Notes under the pieces: generated by a model
What the model saw: only the letters and a program-made list of their open reading frames with translations
Told to the model about the DNA's origin: nothing
The model's database searches: none
DNA from: Dermacentor variabilis
Lineage: Eukaryota; Arthropoda; Arachnida; Ixodida; Ixodidae
NCBI RefSeq assembly: GCF_050947875.1
Contig: NC_134572.1
Span: 129,876,105-129,940,104, forward strand
DNA: 64,000 nt
Direction: 5' to 3'
Part shown: positions 1-12,306 of the stretch, piece after piece
Layout of the letters: each line of letters begins with the position of its first letter
Position numbering within the stretch: the stretch's first letter is position 1
Made by a program: the position numbers and the translations under genes

Positions 1-367
1 ACAGCCCTGACAGCCAGCCAGCAAAAAAAAAGAAAAAAAAAATCAAATGTTATTCTTTGCAAAAAGCGCCATCTGCTACTGACTGTTAGACAACAATCAC
101 GCTATATACGCCGCAATAGACGCATTCACTGTTATGCGTAAGATAAAGTCATTCCTCAGACTGATTAAGCAGCTTAAGGCCATTTTCTTAGGCTAGTATG
201 CTTGAAGTATCGTCGAGTTCTTTTCCTCGGCTTTAAAGGAGCAACGTGGCCATTGCTTCCTGAAGCTGTTTCGTGGTTGTTTATTGTTAGCCTCTAAAAT
301 CTGCAAATTGTGATACGTGAGACACCGTCGTGAAGAGCACGAAGTTAATTCTGATTATCTATCTTCT
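1..367. other. No recognised feature
   Basis: I see no long reading frame, repeat family or RNA gene here. There is a short A-rich tract near position 25-42. The interval ends where a degenerate SINE begins. Confidence 0.4.
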
Positions 368-535
368 TAACGTACACCTAAATATATGTCCGCAAACGTT
401 TCTTTTTTTTCATTCCGCCTCCATCGGAATGCGGCTGACGCTGCAGAGAGTCGAACACGAGACCTGATATTTAGCCATCAGAACTCGTGCCCATGGTCAG
501 TGCGCCAGGTAGCACTAGTTGCCGAGGCAAACTAG
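368..535 (-). mobile_element. Degenerate Ruka-like SINE fragment
   Basis: Read on the minus strand this matches the order of blocks in the better SINE copies of this window. A damaged tRNA-like head with a B-box-like element lies near 450-465. A block related to 'cattycgcctccatcgraat' follows at about 412-435, and a block related to 'aacgtgcacctaaat' at about 368-385. The 3' tail beyond that block is missing or unrecognisable. It is non-coding and would have needed LINE machinery to move. The match is by eye and diverged, so this is an old copy. Confidence 0.55.
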
Positions 536-1700
536 TGCTAACGTTCATTGTGTGCAGTCCCACAACTATGCCACTGCTCTACGGGCTTTCGCTTATATCT
601 TGTTCGACACGCTTCCTCCTGTGCAGGTCAGCGAACCGGAAGTGCATATGATTTTCCACCAATCTTCCATTTTCCTCTTCTAATTCGTTCCTCGTAGCCG
701 ACTTCGTTCCGTTCGCCCCGACAGCCCGCATTTCAGCTGTTCGAGCGCATCCGTTTCTATGTAAACGCGTCACAAATTGAGAACGCGCGCGTATGAGAGC
801 GTTCCGGGGACGCTTCGCGGCCTCACAAAGCTCTCTCCACGCCTTCGCCGTCCCACGGTATTCCCAAACCGGCACGACGCCAAGGAAGAACGAAAAATAA
901 AGCCGAGAGAATGCCGGCGCGGCCGTGGGCGGAGATTTTGGCAACGCCAATCTAGGCGCCGGAGCAGATGGCCGACCGCAAGACAAGCAGGCTCCGCGAG
1001 ACTCCATCGCCGCGCGAAGCACAGCGAGAAGTGGTGCGGGGCACGGTCCGGAACGGGCGATGCTATCCCTAATGATGGAGCGCCTAATTTCCAAACTCGC
1101 GGAGGCCCTCCCCGATCGCGCGAGAAAAGCTCGTCCGGCGCTGCTCGACGGCGCCTCCGGCTCATTTACATTTAGAAGGCTCGGGGCCCGACGACTTTGC
1201 TCTAAAGACGCGCGAGCTACGTCGTTCAACCCCGCCAAGCCACGCGCCTCGGCTTTCGGGATGAGACCGACCGCGATGGAAGGACTGGGCGCTTATCGCG
1301 CTTTGCTGCAGGCATTGCCCAGGCCGGGAAACAATGAAGAAGGCGCAAAACAGGAGAAAAGTTTGCCGCCTTACGTTTCTTTCTTTTGTTGTCGCCGAGC
1401 GGCTTGTTAACGGCGCTGTGCGTCTCGTACACTGGAGCATCCGCCTTAGATGCATCGGACTTTCCTTTTTCTCTCTTATTACAGCCTTCGTCAAGGAAGG
1501 CGCAGTAAAGCCTGACGGAACGCGCCCTGACCGTCCACTGGAAGCGCAGGATGTTACCTATACTCAGACCGGCCGGTGGCGCATCACTTATCGGTTTTCG
1601 GCAGACCAACAGCGGGGCCCTTATTAATTTATCGAGGAGCTGCCTCCAGTCACAGGGATTAGGCGAAATTTCGGCGTAGGGCCTTCAAAGCGTACCCCCC
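536..1700. other. CpG-rich interval with overlapping open frames, no gene assigned
   Basis: From about 620 to 1600 the sequence is rich in CG dinucleotides, and reading frames of 97-219 codons stay open on both strands. None has a recognisable motif, and simultaneous openness on both strands is what high GC content produces. Such an interval could be a promoter or first-exon region of a large tick gene, but no core promoter or splice site stands out. From 1680 the composition returns to AT-rich. Confidence 0.35.
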
Positions 1701-2314
1701 TTACACTCCTCCCACCCCACCTCCGCAGATTTCATGTGCGAAGCCTCATAAACGCGCCTTGACGGAAAGGTGCCGCGGGTTCTTCGAAATTCATGCATAG
1801 TGTAGGCAGGCCCAGCGAAAGCTCACTGAAAAATTGTTTGCAAGCCCCGTTGCCTATATAGCGGCTCGATTAAACACGGGGAAGACAAATCTTTTAAACT
1901 GTAGACGACGCTGAACGCCATCATCCATTAATCCTCTTAAACGAAGCCCAAATAACAGCATGGCTTTTCACACGATTAAGCTTCAAGGAGTTTCTCTTCT
2001 TTTTTTAAGAGGACAAGAAGTTTTTGCATTATTAGAGCTAAGGTGGCCACAGGATAATTAAGAAATTTCAAATACTTCAAGAAAGAGTCAGCGAAAGCTT
2101 GATTTGATTAAAATTTTTGGTATTGAATGCAACGTCGTCCTCGTATGTAGCATCTGCTGGCAGAGAATATGGGATAGGAAACTGAGAACTGAAGGGGTGG
2201 CTGGCGTTTAAGATGCAGTCCTTCAGCCTCCTGCAGATTTAGAAGACAACAAGGTGCTGAAGGTAATCTTTCGAATGTCGGGGGCGATTGTAAAGGACGT
2301 ATCTATTCCACATT
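1701..2314. other. AT-rich, no recognised feature
   Basis: No reading frame, repeat or RNA gene was recognised in this stretch. Confidence 0.4.
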
Positions 2315-2410
2315 GTTTTTCCAGGCGCAGTGATAATGGCAGCGTCCAACCGCACTCTTGACTGGTTAACATCCCTACCTTCCTTATATTCCTCTCTCTC
2401 TCTCTCTGGC
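2315..2410 (+). mobile_element. CT-tailed retroposon 3' end fragment
   Basis: This short block resembles the 3' ends at 7781-7905, 34286-34385 and (minus strand) 58306-58420. It has a 'ccaaccg...ctggttaac' segment, then 'tccctaccttcc', then a run of CT repeats at about 2393-2407. A shared terminus with a simple-repeat tail is typical of non-LTR retroposon 3' ends inserted after 5' truncation. No coding part is retained. Confidence 0.5.
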
Positions 2411-3165
2411 GACGCTGACAGCACCCCTGATTGCGCGAATTGTGGTTCTCAGACTCACATAAGTGCTCTGGAGTCACTGGTTCTTCCTTATTGCATCGCA
2501 GACACTGACAACGCCGTCTTTGAGTACGTTGAAGGTGACACATAGATACTTGGATGCTGCCTAACACGACAGGGGTCAACACCATGCCAATTCGCAGGCG
2601 GCGATGTACGGACGTCGTGTGTCGTTCAAATTGGCAGGAGACGTGACATGGGTCTGGTGGCAGAAGGCTACGGGAGGCTTCCTTCCGGTCATGTTTCGCG
2701 AGCAGGGTGCCGTTGCCAGTAATCTGAAAATTGAGCTTCCTCCTCTGCCTCGTTTGTTGCGTCGTGGTTTCCGCCTGCGTTTCTTACTTCCAACGAGTCA
2801 GTGGGAGTCTGCAAAACCTACGGTGATTCAGCTGTGCGCAGATTGTTCTGGTGTCCACCCGTCTACGGCGCTTGCTTGGGCTGCATGCAAATTCTTCCTC
2901 GTGGCATTGTGGGTAGTCTCTTTGCCAGTCTCAAGGGTCTCGACTTACATGATGACAGGCGTCTCTGCCCATTGTGTTGTGGCCGACGTGTGTAGGCCGG
3001 ACATATATGTGCACACAACGTGTACATAGTTCACTGTACACTACTGTCATTCTCTGTTTTCTTCTCCTTCCCCATTTACCCTACGTAGAGTGACTGGCCA
3101 GAGACAGAGCTCCTCAAGCCGACCTCCACCTTTTCTCAGAATAAAATGTTCTCTCTCTCTTGTTG
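2411..3165 (+). other. Possible decayed retroelement 3' end
   Basis: Frames of 64-141 codons are open between 2604 and 3029, but none carries a motif I can name. The block ends at 3140-3160 with an AATAAA-like signal followed directly by CT repeats. That resembles a LINE 3' terminus, so a degraded LINE tail is the best guess. The evidence is thin because no reverse transcriptase or zinc-knuckle block is clear. Confidence 0.25.
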
Positions 3166-4500
3166 TCAAGAATACCTTGATGAACAGGGACCTAGCCGAG
3201 TTGTATGCGGGCGCCTTGCATTTCTAGAAGGGCTGCGGCACCGCGCGTATTTATTAACATTCGACTCTGGCTGCGGTGTGAGCCACACGCCCTGACGGCG
3301 TCATGGTACTCGTTGTAGACGTGGATGGTATGGTTGCATTAACTAGCAGCATCTTTTGGGGCTCTGGCAGCAGTCTGGATTGCACGAAAGACTTGGACAA
3401 CGCTTTTATCAATGACGATAATCAAATGGAAGTGAAGTAGTCTTCCCCTCTGCCTCACGAGGTATGATGCGACATGTGACTACTCGACAGCCAGTCACAC
3501 TATCATTTACCCTGCGCCATGCAAGGGCTGCGATTTTTTCTTGTATATCGACAGCCGCATCAGTATGGCGGGTATGTTCGTGGCCGGCTTCCAGTTTTTT
3601 TTTTGCTGCGTTGAGCGTCTCTGTGGCATAGCAGCTATGCGCTAGGAAACCTGCCTACGTTTCTCGCTGCAGGTTATAGTAAGTTTAAATACATAGAAAG
3701 GTGGCGTAGTAAGGCTAACGTTAACCCCCGAATGGCCTTACGGATTAAGAGGACAGAAACAGAAAAAAGAGAATCACAAACCACTTAAAGCGTCTACAGA
3801 ATCCAGCGGTAGAAGGCAGAGTTCACAGAGTCAGACTTCAAGAACTTGAGCAGCAGCCTTCTGCACGTAGTGGTTTTGAGAGCGTTGGCATAAAGTCACT
3901 TTTTCTGATAGCGAATGATATGTCAAGCACTCTGCTCATCACTTGCCTCTCCGCACTACGGCGTAGGGAGACACCGAGAAGGTTTGTGAAGGTCTCGTCA
4001 CAAATGCATATGTCGCTAGTGGGGGCGTCGGGAATTCCAAGAAAGAAGGCGCCGAATGAGGTAATGTCACACGCAGACGCAAACACAGTGCACCATCGTC
4101 ACGGGACTAGAAGCGGCGTGACCCCTCGGACTTTTCCCACCGAAATGATCCTGCTGTAAGCACAATATGCTGCGGCAGAGCTATTGATGTTCGACGGGCC
4201 ATCTGCGTGAACACGTTCTGTATACAGTTGCCAGATTATATAACAGTGCTGCGGAAGCATCGAATGGCCGGCCGGTTGTTGTAGTTTACACGTGTTCATT
4301 AACATTTTTGCCCTTAAAGAGCTGCGACGAGCTTGTTTGGGAAGTGGCGGGAGTGAAACGGTAAGAGAGGCAGTGATAGGGGAGACTTAATTACATACAT
4401 CGTGGATTCTGATGCCTTCGCTGGTACACTCGATATGAAGAACGTTCCCAGTGATACGTTCCCAGCGGTTGGAGCCTCAGGATCATCCAAGAATTGGTAC
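3166..4500. other. No recognised feature
   Basis: About 1.3 kb without a convincing reading frame, repeat or RNA gene. Small open frames near 3838-4305 occur on both strands and have no motif. Confidence 0.4.
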
Positions 4501-4574
4501 AGTGACCACCTGAGCTCGTTGGCGGTCACAGCGCTGCTGTGTTTCGGTAGTCCCCAGGTCTGAAAGGAGGTCGG

Positions 4575-6230
4575 TCACCATTCCGTTGGGAGCCAAGCAA
4601 GGGCCCTTTTCCTGGGGCCATAATACAGCGGGCAGTCGCAAATTGAGAGTTCCAGGTCCATCTGAGTGTTGCAGGGGCTGGAGGTACCCGCACGCGAACG
4701 TTCCAGGCCACGAGGGTCTTCCTTTCTGGGAAAAACGCTGCACGTCGAAGGGAGTAAGGAGGGCTCCAGTCTGTACCTGTCGGGAGCAGAACCTGTTGCT
4801 GATGAGTGTCGCAGGAGGTGTCTATCCGGATCTGCTTGGTCCAGAGAAACCAGCAGCGTCTCAGTTGCTGTGCACTTGGCATGCGCCATAGCCTGTGTTA
4901 AGGAGTCAAGAATATTAATTAGGTCGGTTTCTTCTAGCAGCATCTGATATTTGTCCCAGTGCGTAATCGTACAAGCTCACTTGCAAGACGACGGGCGGCA
5001 CGAGGAACCCTTTGTTCTCACGGTGATGACAATTGGAAGATGGCCACTGCCTTGAGGGTGCTCTAGAAGTCTCCATTGGCAGGTTCTGGGTCTGGAGGAC
5101 CATGTTAGGACTGGCGTCGTGTCTGCTTGCCTTGTGTCCTGTCCGAACCTCGTATGGTATTGCGGCAGATTAAGGAGCGCTTGTCCGTAATGGGCAAACT
5201 CTTCAATTACACGACGACCGCGTGGGCTGCAATTCTTATAGTTCCAGGCTACGTGTTGAGAATTGAAGTCTCCACAGATTAGCATTGTGTCCTTCGGATG
5301 GGTTTTCGGAAATGTTGTATGTAGCTGAAGTCTACCGAGGCCTGGTATGTCTTCCTTCGTGCATTTTCTGGACGTATCCACGCGCAAAACACAATTATAA
5401 TTCTTTCGGGCGAGTTGAATCCGGCATCCTGTAGCATTAGCAATAATGGAACACCAGCGCTCAGTGTCGAGCTTTGTGTGGGCGAGTCTTCGATTCACAT
5501 ACACAGTTGTGCACCCAGGTGTGTCGGTGCCTTCTGGGAAGCCATAGCCCTCATAGTATGGTAAGTGGGGCATGAAGCTGTTCACCTCCTGCGATGCCAG
5601 AACGGTGGGTTTGAGGCTGTTATGTGACAGATGCCTGCGTGAAATCATGTCCGCTTTTTTCTTCTTGAGGGAACGGCAGTTCCACTGAATCACGGTCTGG
5701 ATGGACGCCGTGGAGAAACGCGGCTTTGACTTTAATTGCTGCATCTTCAGCCATCGCGGACAGCCTTGCGCGTGCCCGTTTCTGCCCATGCTTGGTGGTG
5801 GATGCAATAAGTAGGTTTAAGACGGGTAAATCATCGCACTTGCCTTTTGCTTCCACTTGGTCGAGGCCGCCGTCCTGGCTCTCTGAACGAGGCCCTTTGG
5901 GCCTGAAGCTAGGTTCGACCAATGGGGTCCCAGACATGGGACACCGCCTAGTATGTGAGTTCCCATTAGGGGGTGCACACTTCTCTTTATTGAGCAATGA
6001 AGGCCTTTCACCTCCACCACCCCTTGGTGGCTCAGGATCAGCAAGTAGAGCGAATGGATTCACGTCATGGACGCAGCGGCGTCTTCCTCAAAGCGCTCGC
6101 TAGGGTTAGCGCATCCTCTGGCGTGAGGGCGTGTTCAAACTGCTGTAAATCAATGCGCTCGGAAAACGGAACGTTGAACGATGCCAATGTGTCGTCCATG
6201 GCCACGGTAGACGCGACTTTTCGGCCCTAA
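4575..6230 (-). mobile_element. Decayed I-like non-LTR retrotransposon (LINE) fragment
   Basis: The minus strand carries a non-LTR retrotransposon remnant. A frame at about 6230-6080 and proline-rich frames at 6063-5820 probably belong to the end of ORF1. The AP-type endonuclease of ORF2 follows (5807-4977). Further frames at 4943-4526 resemble the linker between endonuclease and reverse transcriptase. No reverse transcriptase motif is found below 4575, so the element ends there by deletion or decay. Several stops and frameshifts break it. The assignment to the I-like group rests on the layout and style of the endonuclease and is inference. Confidence 0.6.
4977..5807 (-). pseudogene. AP-endonuclease domain of a LINE ORF2, isolated remnant
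   Basis: A 276-codon frame carries the exonuclease-endonuclease-phosphatase fold of non-LTR retrotransposons. In living elements this domain nicks target DNA to prime reverse transcription. Visible motifs are QWNCRSL near residues 41-47 (Asn43), SQEV near 72-75 (Glu74) and CGDFNS at 178-183 (Asp180, Asn182). The C-terminal block reads SGH at 254-256 where the family has SDH, so the histidine-partner aspartate is lost. The frame opens upstream of the domain with unrelated-looking residues and closes without a reverse transcriptase. It is a broken fragment, not a working gene; an unusual host nuclease is unlikely given the flanking LINE-like frames. Confidence 0.7.
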
Positions 6231-6857
6231 GGCCCAAAGTAACAGAAGGAAAGCAGCGACTGTCGGAGACGAAAAGGCGCACGTCCGTTCAGCTTGACCA
6301 CCTGGTGGCGAGTGGCCGGCCGGTGAGCGCCTTTTAACCAGTGTGAAGCGACCAGATCAGGAGAAACTTGTTGATCTCTTGCTGGTCTTTGTTGCTCTCG
6401 CCGATTGCGTCGCTTCGCGCAGTAGAAAGCGTTCACCGACCGACCGGCCATTCGACGCTGGCACGCTACTGTTAAGGAATCTGGCGACTGTACATTCTGT
6501 ACACGTGGTAAAAATAAGGTAAGGCTGCTCACTTTAAGGTTCGCGAGCACGTTTCAGCTTTTTCTTTCACCTCTGGAACAGTTAGCTCCGCGTTTTGGCT
6601 TTCCGCCAGTGCGACTCACCTCAAGCCAAAATAAAAATATTTCGCACACGGATCTTCTCTCTCCCTTTGCCACTGCAGCTGGCAAGTAATATCAAAAGGC
6701 ACGATGACATATCCTTTGGTAGCTTTGCAGGTTGTGATGAATGGATTACACTTTGTAGGGACCAAGTCATCAGGCCATGATTTGTCGTTCAGGTAGGAGA
6801 AATGCGTTTCTGGGCTCTCGACCAACGTAATTAAGCACAGAGTGAGCGACACTGTTC
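6231..6857. other. No recognised feature
   Basis: I see no motif-bearing frame or known repeat between the LINE remnant and the next LINE 3' end. Confidence 0.4.
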
Positions 6858-7062
6858 AAGTAACGGACTGTATTCCAAGAGAAGGGAAGCGAAGCAGGGG
6901 GCGGCAGAAAGTTAGGTGGACGGATGAGATTAAGGAGTTTGCAGTAACAACATGGTCACAATTAGCACATAACCGGGGTAGTTGGAGGAGTATGGGAGAG
7001 GCCTTTGCCCTGCAGTGGGCGTAGCCAGGCTGGTGCTGCTGCTGATGATGATGATGAATGAA
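6858..7062 (+). mobile_element. 5'-truncated RTE-like LINE, 3' end only
   Basis: This is the terminal 200 bp of the same LINE family that is nearly complete at 43827-47070. The plus-strand frame (about 6842-7024) contains PREGKRSRGRQKVRW and ends SMGEAFALQWA, essentially as in the longer element. The stop is followed by a short GCTG/ATG-rich tail at 7030-7060. Severe 5' truncation is the usual product of LINE insertion. The terminus agrees with the longer copy, which supports the family's 3' end as a short UTR with an ATG-type repeat. Confidence 0.85.
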
Positions 7063-7780
7063 GAACCCCTGTACCCAGCGAGTTTTAACACAGCGGTAAC
7101 AGGGCTAGCTGTGGCCGACTTCAATGTCGGGCCTGCTATCCTCCCGCAGAAGTTTTCCGTAACACAACCTTGCGACGATCTTGAAGGAGAGCTAGAAACC
7201 TGAACGGGTGGTGTTATTGAGAAGCTGCTCGACGTCCAGGCACTGTGCTCCAGGCGAGTGATAAGGTTTACGTGGATTCTGATATTCGCAAAAATGTTGA
7301 AATTGTAATACTTCCAATATCACGCTGAAGTTTGCTTTGTTTATTTCCTATACAACCATTTAACAAGTTTTACGTAAATCAACGCGTCTGTACCTCTTTC
7401 TTCCTCGTGTTTGCATTATTTTGCCCGGTTTCATTGAGTTTTACCACATTACTCGGCCCCTGTTCAAATTGACGACGCATCCTTGAGTTAGAAGCGGGGA
7501 ATACATGTTCACCCATTAGTGAATGGACGGAAATGTTCTTGCTGTGACTGATGAAAAAAGATTTTTTTAATGAATGGGGATTGAAAAAAGGCAGATGATA
7601 GCGTGATTTATCTTATAGGCGACAGAGTTGGGTAGCCTTTGCTAGTCGCATCCATCGTTGCCGCAAAAAGCTATTCATGCAGTTCCTGAAGTGCACCAGC
7701 CTCAGAGACCACTTACAGTGCTCCCATGCATCCTTACCCATGCACTCATTACCCACTATCTTCTTGTTTTCCTTGTTCTT
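7063..7780. other. No recognised feature
   Basis: AT-rich spacer without a motif-bearing frame. Confidence 0.4.
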
Positions 7781-7905
7781 TTCTCCCTTACCCTTACCAC
7801 ACTTATCAGAAATCTAAGGTAACAAACCTCACGCTCGTCTTGCTGACCTCCCTGCCTTTCCTCTCCTCGCTTTCTCTCCCCCTCTGTCTTCTGTCAATTT
7901 ATATG
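7781..7905 (+). mobile_element. CT-tailed retroposon 3' end fragment
   Basis: This contains the block 'cgctcgtcttgctgacctcc' followed by 'ctgcctttcctctcc' and a CT-rich end. It corresponds closely to the minus-strand tail of the ORF1 retroposon at 58306-58420. No protein-coding part remains, so it is a short 3'-end insertion. Confidence 0.6.
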
Positions 7906-10900
7906 AAAGAGGGAAAAATGTAATATTTTCTTCATTACGATAGCAGAACCCTTTGTATTTCAGACTGACAGTATCAAGAACAAAGCTTTTGACGTTCACT
8001 ATCCGCTGTATTCCGTTGAAATGTCGAGAGAAATATGATACCCGTCTTTCGATTACGCTCCGACTGAAGAACATAATTGCGAAATGCCAGCGGAGTTCAT
8101 TTCGCGAGACGAGTTCTGGTTTCATAGCGTCGCGGTTTCCTTGTGAACCTATATACTCTGACTGTCAACGTGTCCCATTGTGCGCGGGGGTGACAACAGT
8201 GTCGATGACGTTTTGTTAAAAGAAAATAGCCAGGTTCTCACGCTCTCCCCGCCTTCCCAATGCCGTTTTCCTTCTTCACTTACATACTCGGCAGCCCAGA
8301 TCACGATATAAAATCCGTGTATACATATGTATGTTAAATTTTCCGTTCTCTTTCTCTTGTCACGTGGGAGCTCAAAGGAAGGCCTGGCACCTAATAACTT
8401 CTATGTGTGTGAGGCAAGTGCGTGAACCAAGGCGTCTACAGAGAGGACCGGAGAAAATCAAGTGTGAAAATCCGTCTCGACCTCCAAAGAAGAAGAAGAA
8501 AGGAAAGAAAGAAAGAGAAAGAAAATACGCAAGGAATGAAATAAAGAAGGAAGGCGACAAACGCTCTAACAGGAGGCGCAGCAGGCAGCGGCCGAGCAAT
8601 CCCTGTGTATCGCGCATAGACGGTTCGCTTCCCGGTTCTCCGCGCCTGATATCATTTTGCCGCTCGAAGAAAGACGTTAGACAGGGGCTTTGTGTCAAAT
8701 ACGCGGGGATAAGGCCTTAGGCAGCTTACCTCCAAAAGACCTCGTGCTCGGCTGCGGACGGGAGGGCGGCAAGCGTGGGCGCGTGGCACACGAGCTAAAG
8801 AGCACGACAGCGCCAAGTCTTGCCTTCCTTTTCGTTCCATCTTTGTTTTTTTAAGCATATTTAGGCAACCGAAACGAGGCAAGAAAAAGGGGGAAAATAG
8901 GAGATGCATTTTCTATTTCTTGTTCTTTTTCCCTCGATGTACGCGAAACAAATGAAGCGACAACTAAGGGAGCAACCAACAGAGCAGTCAAGAATGGGCC
9001 GCGGAATATAAAGGACGACGCAGAAGCAGGAAGGGAAACGTTAAGCTCCTTTAATACTCTCGCACCCTCCTCCCTACTTCCCATATTTCTTTTTTTTTTC
9101 CTGTGGTTCTTTCGCCCACTCCGCTGCACGCTTCTTGAGCGCATGCTCTGACGCAATATGGTTGCGAGGCCCTTCCCTTTTGGACACGTGGGTAGGGCGC
9201 CGATGGATGCTGGAGAGGAGAGGGGAGAGGAGAGAGAAAAGACGGTTAGGTGAAGGAATGGAGGTGTGGGAGGAAAGCATAGGGACAAAGCGTACGGTGC
9301 AGAATCCGGCGCGCATATATCAGGCACGGCAGTCGCGAGAAGTGGTGGCGACATCATTTCTTAGGAGAACAGAAGCTGGCAAGACAGGCTCGCGCTGCTG
9401 TGTCAAGGTTCCTTCCTCTTTGTGCTTCCTGCATCTCCCCTTTTATACAAACAGAAAGAAATAAAGCTAGAGAGAGAGAGAATGAGAGAGAAAAAAATAT
9501 AGGGAAACACGAAAGAGACGGAGACATCGCAGCAACAAGAAGCGCAAGACACTCGCTGCTCTTTCCCGTAGACGAAATTGAATTTTCGTCTTAAGAAAAT
9601 GGCGTCCCTAACACCGTTTCTGTGCGTGCATCTGTGTGTACACTTTCTTTTTTTATTCTTGCTCGTTTGTACCCTCCTATTGAGCTCACGCGTTCGCTCT
9701 TTTCATAGTCGTGCTTCACGGTGATGTTAATAAATAAGGGAGCAGACTGCTCGCTGGCGAGCGTGGGACGGAATTGCGTTGATCCAAAAGAATATAACCA
9801 TATAGTTGCAACAGGCAGACAAAGAGCCGAACAACGTACTGTTAGAGGAGCCCGTCTTACCGAGTGATGTCACCATGTTTTACTCCACGTTGTGCAACTC
9901 TTTGTTTTAATTTTATAATGATTTCTATTTGCTCCTGCCTCAGCGACGTCATATAAAATTGCAGCAGACAAACGATTTGCACGTTTTACCGACGCATTTA
10001 CAGATTTAGTTCGGTTACTATTTTTGTTTTCTGTCGAACGCATAATCTCTAACGCACCATCTTCTACGATTTGAAAGACAGTGAGTTTCAGGGAAGGAAA
10101 TGAACCGACAGAATGTCAAAAGCTTTTGGTAAAGTCAAAGTGATACTTAAAACCGCTATTAACATTCAGGGTAGTATCTTTCTCTAAGGTTGATTACCGC
10201 TAAACGGACCTTGTACGCTCAGCGGAACAATACGGCAATCGTACTGCCTTATGGTTACTGATCTTCTACCGCAATAAATGGGCCCTCACACCACCGTCAA
10301 TTGTTTTTCTTTTCCAATTTCGTTGAGTAAAGAACGGCGGTCTGTTCTTCGGGCAATACGCCGTAGAGGTGGACCCGGAAAACTTTCACGCGAACGACAA
10401 TGTTTGGACAAGTATGATTTTTTCAGACATGAATGCGCTTTTCTTTCGTGACCTTCATGTTGCCCGTGGCGCTATGGGACCAAGATAACGGAGAGCACGA
10501 ATGTAACACCAACGATTGGCGTTGTCCGAACCATCACGGTGTTTCGTCAACGGCTATTTCATGCACTAAGAGCCTTGTTACTGTAGCTCGGAACGCGTTA
10601 CAAGTGCGAAAGCTTCTACGTTGCGAGTGACTCTGCTCACGCTGCCGGGTGGCAGCAGAACCCACACGACGAATCTATAACGATGTCTACGTAAGCCTGG
10701 TAAAATCGGGTTCAGCTGATTTTTTGGTGTCGGGAACTGGGGCTCCACGGCGGATCGGAATGAGCTATAGGGTTGCGAGCGGGCTGATTGTGAAGGCCCA
10801 CCTGCGGAATGTTGATCAAATTACGAAACGCGCTAGGTGAAGTGCATGCAAACATGGCAAGTAGAGCTGTTCGAAGGAAAGGGGAACATGATTTTATATT

Positions 10901-11814
10901 AGCAGTGAGGCCTCCCTGCCTGCTGCAGCCAGTCGCGTACTGCTTGCTGAATCCAGCGCCTCTTGTGTTTTCACTGGAGGCGCTGCCGTCTCACCTCGCT
11001 GCAAATTTGTAGCAAATTACAAATTGAACAACCACTCTACTAATTTAATTTACCTCAAAAAGCAATATAATGTTTTCGTTCAAACGTACTTTCCATTGCC
11101 AGAAAGGCGATCAGCGGGGAAAAGTGATAAAGCTTTTCTAATTTTCCTCAAACTGGAATGGTGTTTGAGCAATGATGTTTGTGGAATGATGTGGCGTTAA
11201 ATCTAGCAGCTACACGGAAAACGTAGGTTGATGCGATACAATGTGAGCGCTGGTATGCCTGTCCTCTTGCTCATGCATAATTATTGTGGCAAGCGTCTCT
11301 GTAGCGTTCAGACGACGCCTCCCTGGTGAAATAATTTTGCTGGTGCTGGTTTAGTTCACGTTCATCTGGCTGCCTAGTCCATGTTCTCACTGTCACTGTG
11401 CCTCGCTGCCACTTCCCCCACTTTTTAGGAGTCTGGTCTCATCGCTGCTGCTGATGATGATGACGATGTTGCTGCGCATCACCTCGTTTTGTCGCCAATG
11501 CTCTCGCATTAATTCTGATGGCGCTATTTCGCTGACTTATGTCGACTGTCTTAACTTTTAATGTCATTCGAGAGTTGGCACGCGCGTGAACTTCGAGCCA
11601 TTTGTTATGTAACGCGCTCGCTAGAACTTATTCTGCCGAGAAATGCATACTGTCGACGCCATCGCTTACCCTGCTTACAGGGTACGTGAGATACCCTCAC
11701 TGTTGTTTCTGCTGGAGCAAGCACCACCGCGGAGGCACACAAACGCTGCTGGCAACGGCTACGCTTGTCGCGTCGACGATGTGTTGCCCTCGTTACGATA
11801 AAAAGAAAATTATA
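7906..11814. other. Unrecognised spacer with purine-rich tracts
   Basis: Nearly 4 kb without a supported gene. Two strongly purine-rich stretches occur at about 8490-8560 and 9205-9500. They produce long lysine- and arginine-rich frames on one strand and serine- and leucine-rich frames on the other, which is composition rather than coding signal. The rest is AT-rich. Nothing else could be named. Confidence 0.4.
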
Positions 11815-12095
11815 TTTTCAGGTATTACGTGCCAAAACCGCGACTCAATCAGGCTGCGGCTTTGGCACGTAAGACCTCGAAATTTAATTTTAATTTTTAA
11901 ATAAGGCCCGCCCTAGAGTGGCGCTCCGGATTTATATTTTGGTCACCTGTGGTTCTTTACCGCGCACTAAATTTGTACTGACCAAGAGTTATTGCAGTTC
12001 GCCCCCTTAAACAATGAGGCCATCGCGGTAGCAATTGAACCCGAAACTAGGAGCTCAGCTGCACAATGCCATTGCCATTGTGACCCCGCGGCAGG
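11815..12095 (-). mobile_element. Ruka-like SINE interrupted by an inverted SINE-tail piece
   Basis: Read on the minus strand, this contains the tRNA-like head (about 12095-12020, with a B-box-like 'caattgaaccc'), the 'ttcgccccc' block near 12000 and the 'ctttaccgcgcac' and 'gcgctccgga' blocks at 11910-11970. It ends with 'ttacgtgccaaaaccgcga' near 11823-11841. Between 11853 and 11905 is a piece in the opposite orientation that matches the 3' tail of the same SINE ('tttggcacgtaagacc' then an AT run). The copy is old and diverged. Confidence 0.6.
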
Positions 12096-12235
12096 TCCTC
12101 GATATGATCGGCGCAAATTTTCTTCTCGACTTCTGATGGCCAGAATGGAAACCGACCAAGTCCGAACACACTATGTCTCTTCCAGGTATTATTACATCGA
12201 AGCATTGCTAAAGACAATTTGAAGCTCGAGACGCT

Positions 12236-12306
12236 TCAGACTCAGAGTTCTAGAGTTCAGTCAGAGCTCAGAGACAGAGCTCAGAGTTCAGACAGAGCTC
12301 TAGACA
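12236..12306. repeat. Short degenerate tandem repeat (cagagctcagagttc type)
   Basis: Imperfect copies of a roughly 15-20 bp unit built from 'agctcagag' and 'agttcag' are packed into 70 bp. No function is suggested by the surroundings. Confidence 0.6.

Noticed and set aside
579..1627. Overlapping frames up to 219 codons
   Set aside because: Same composition effect in a CpG-rich interval; frames overlap on both strands with no motif.
11440..11476. GCTGCTGATGATGATG run as a LINE terminus
   Set aside because: The upstream sequence lacks the EAFALQWA-type coding end seen in the true copies.
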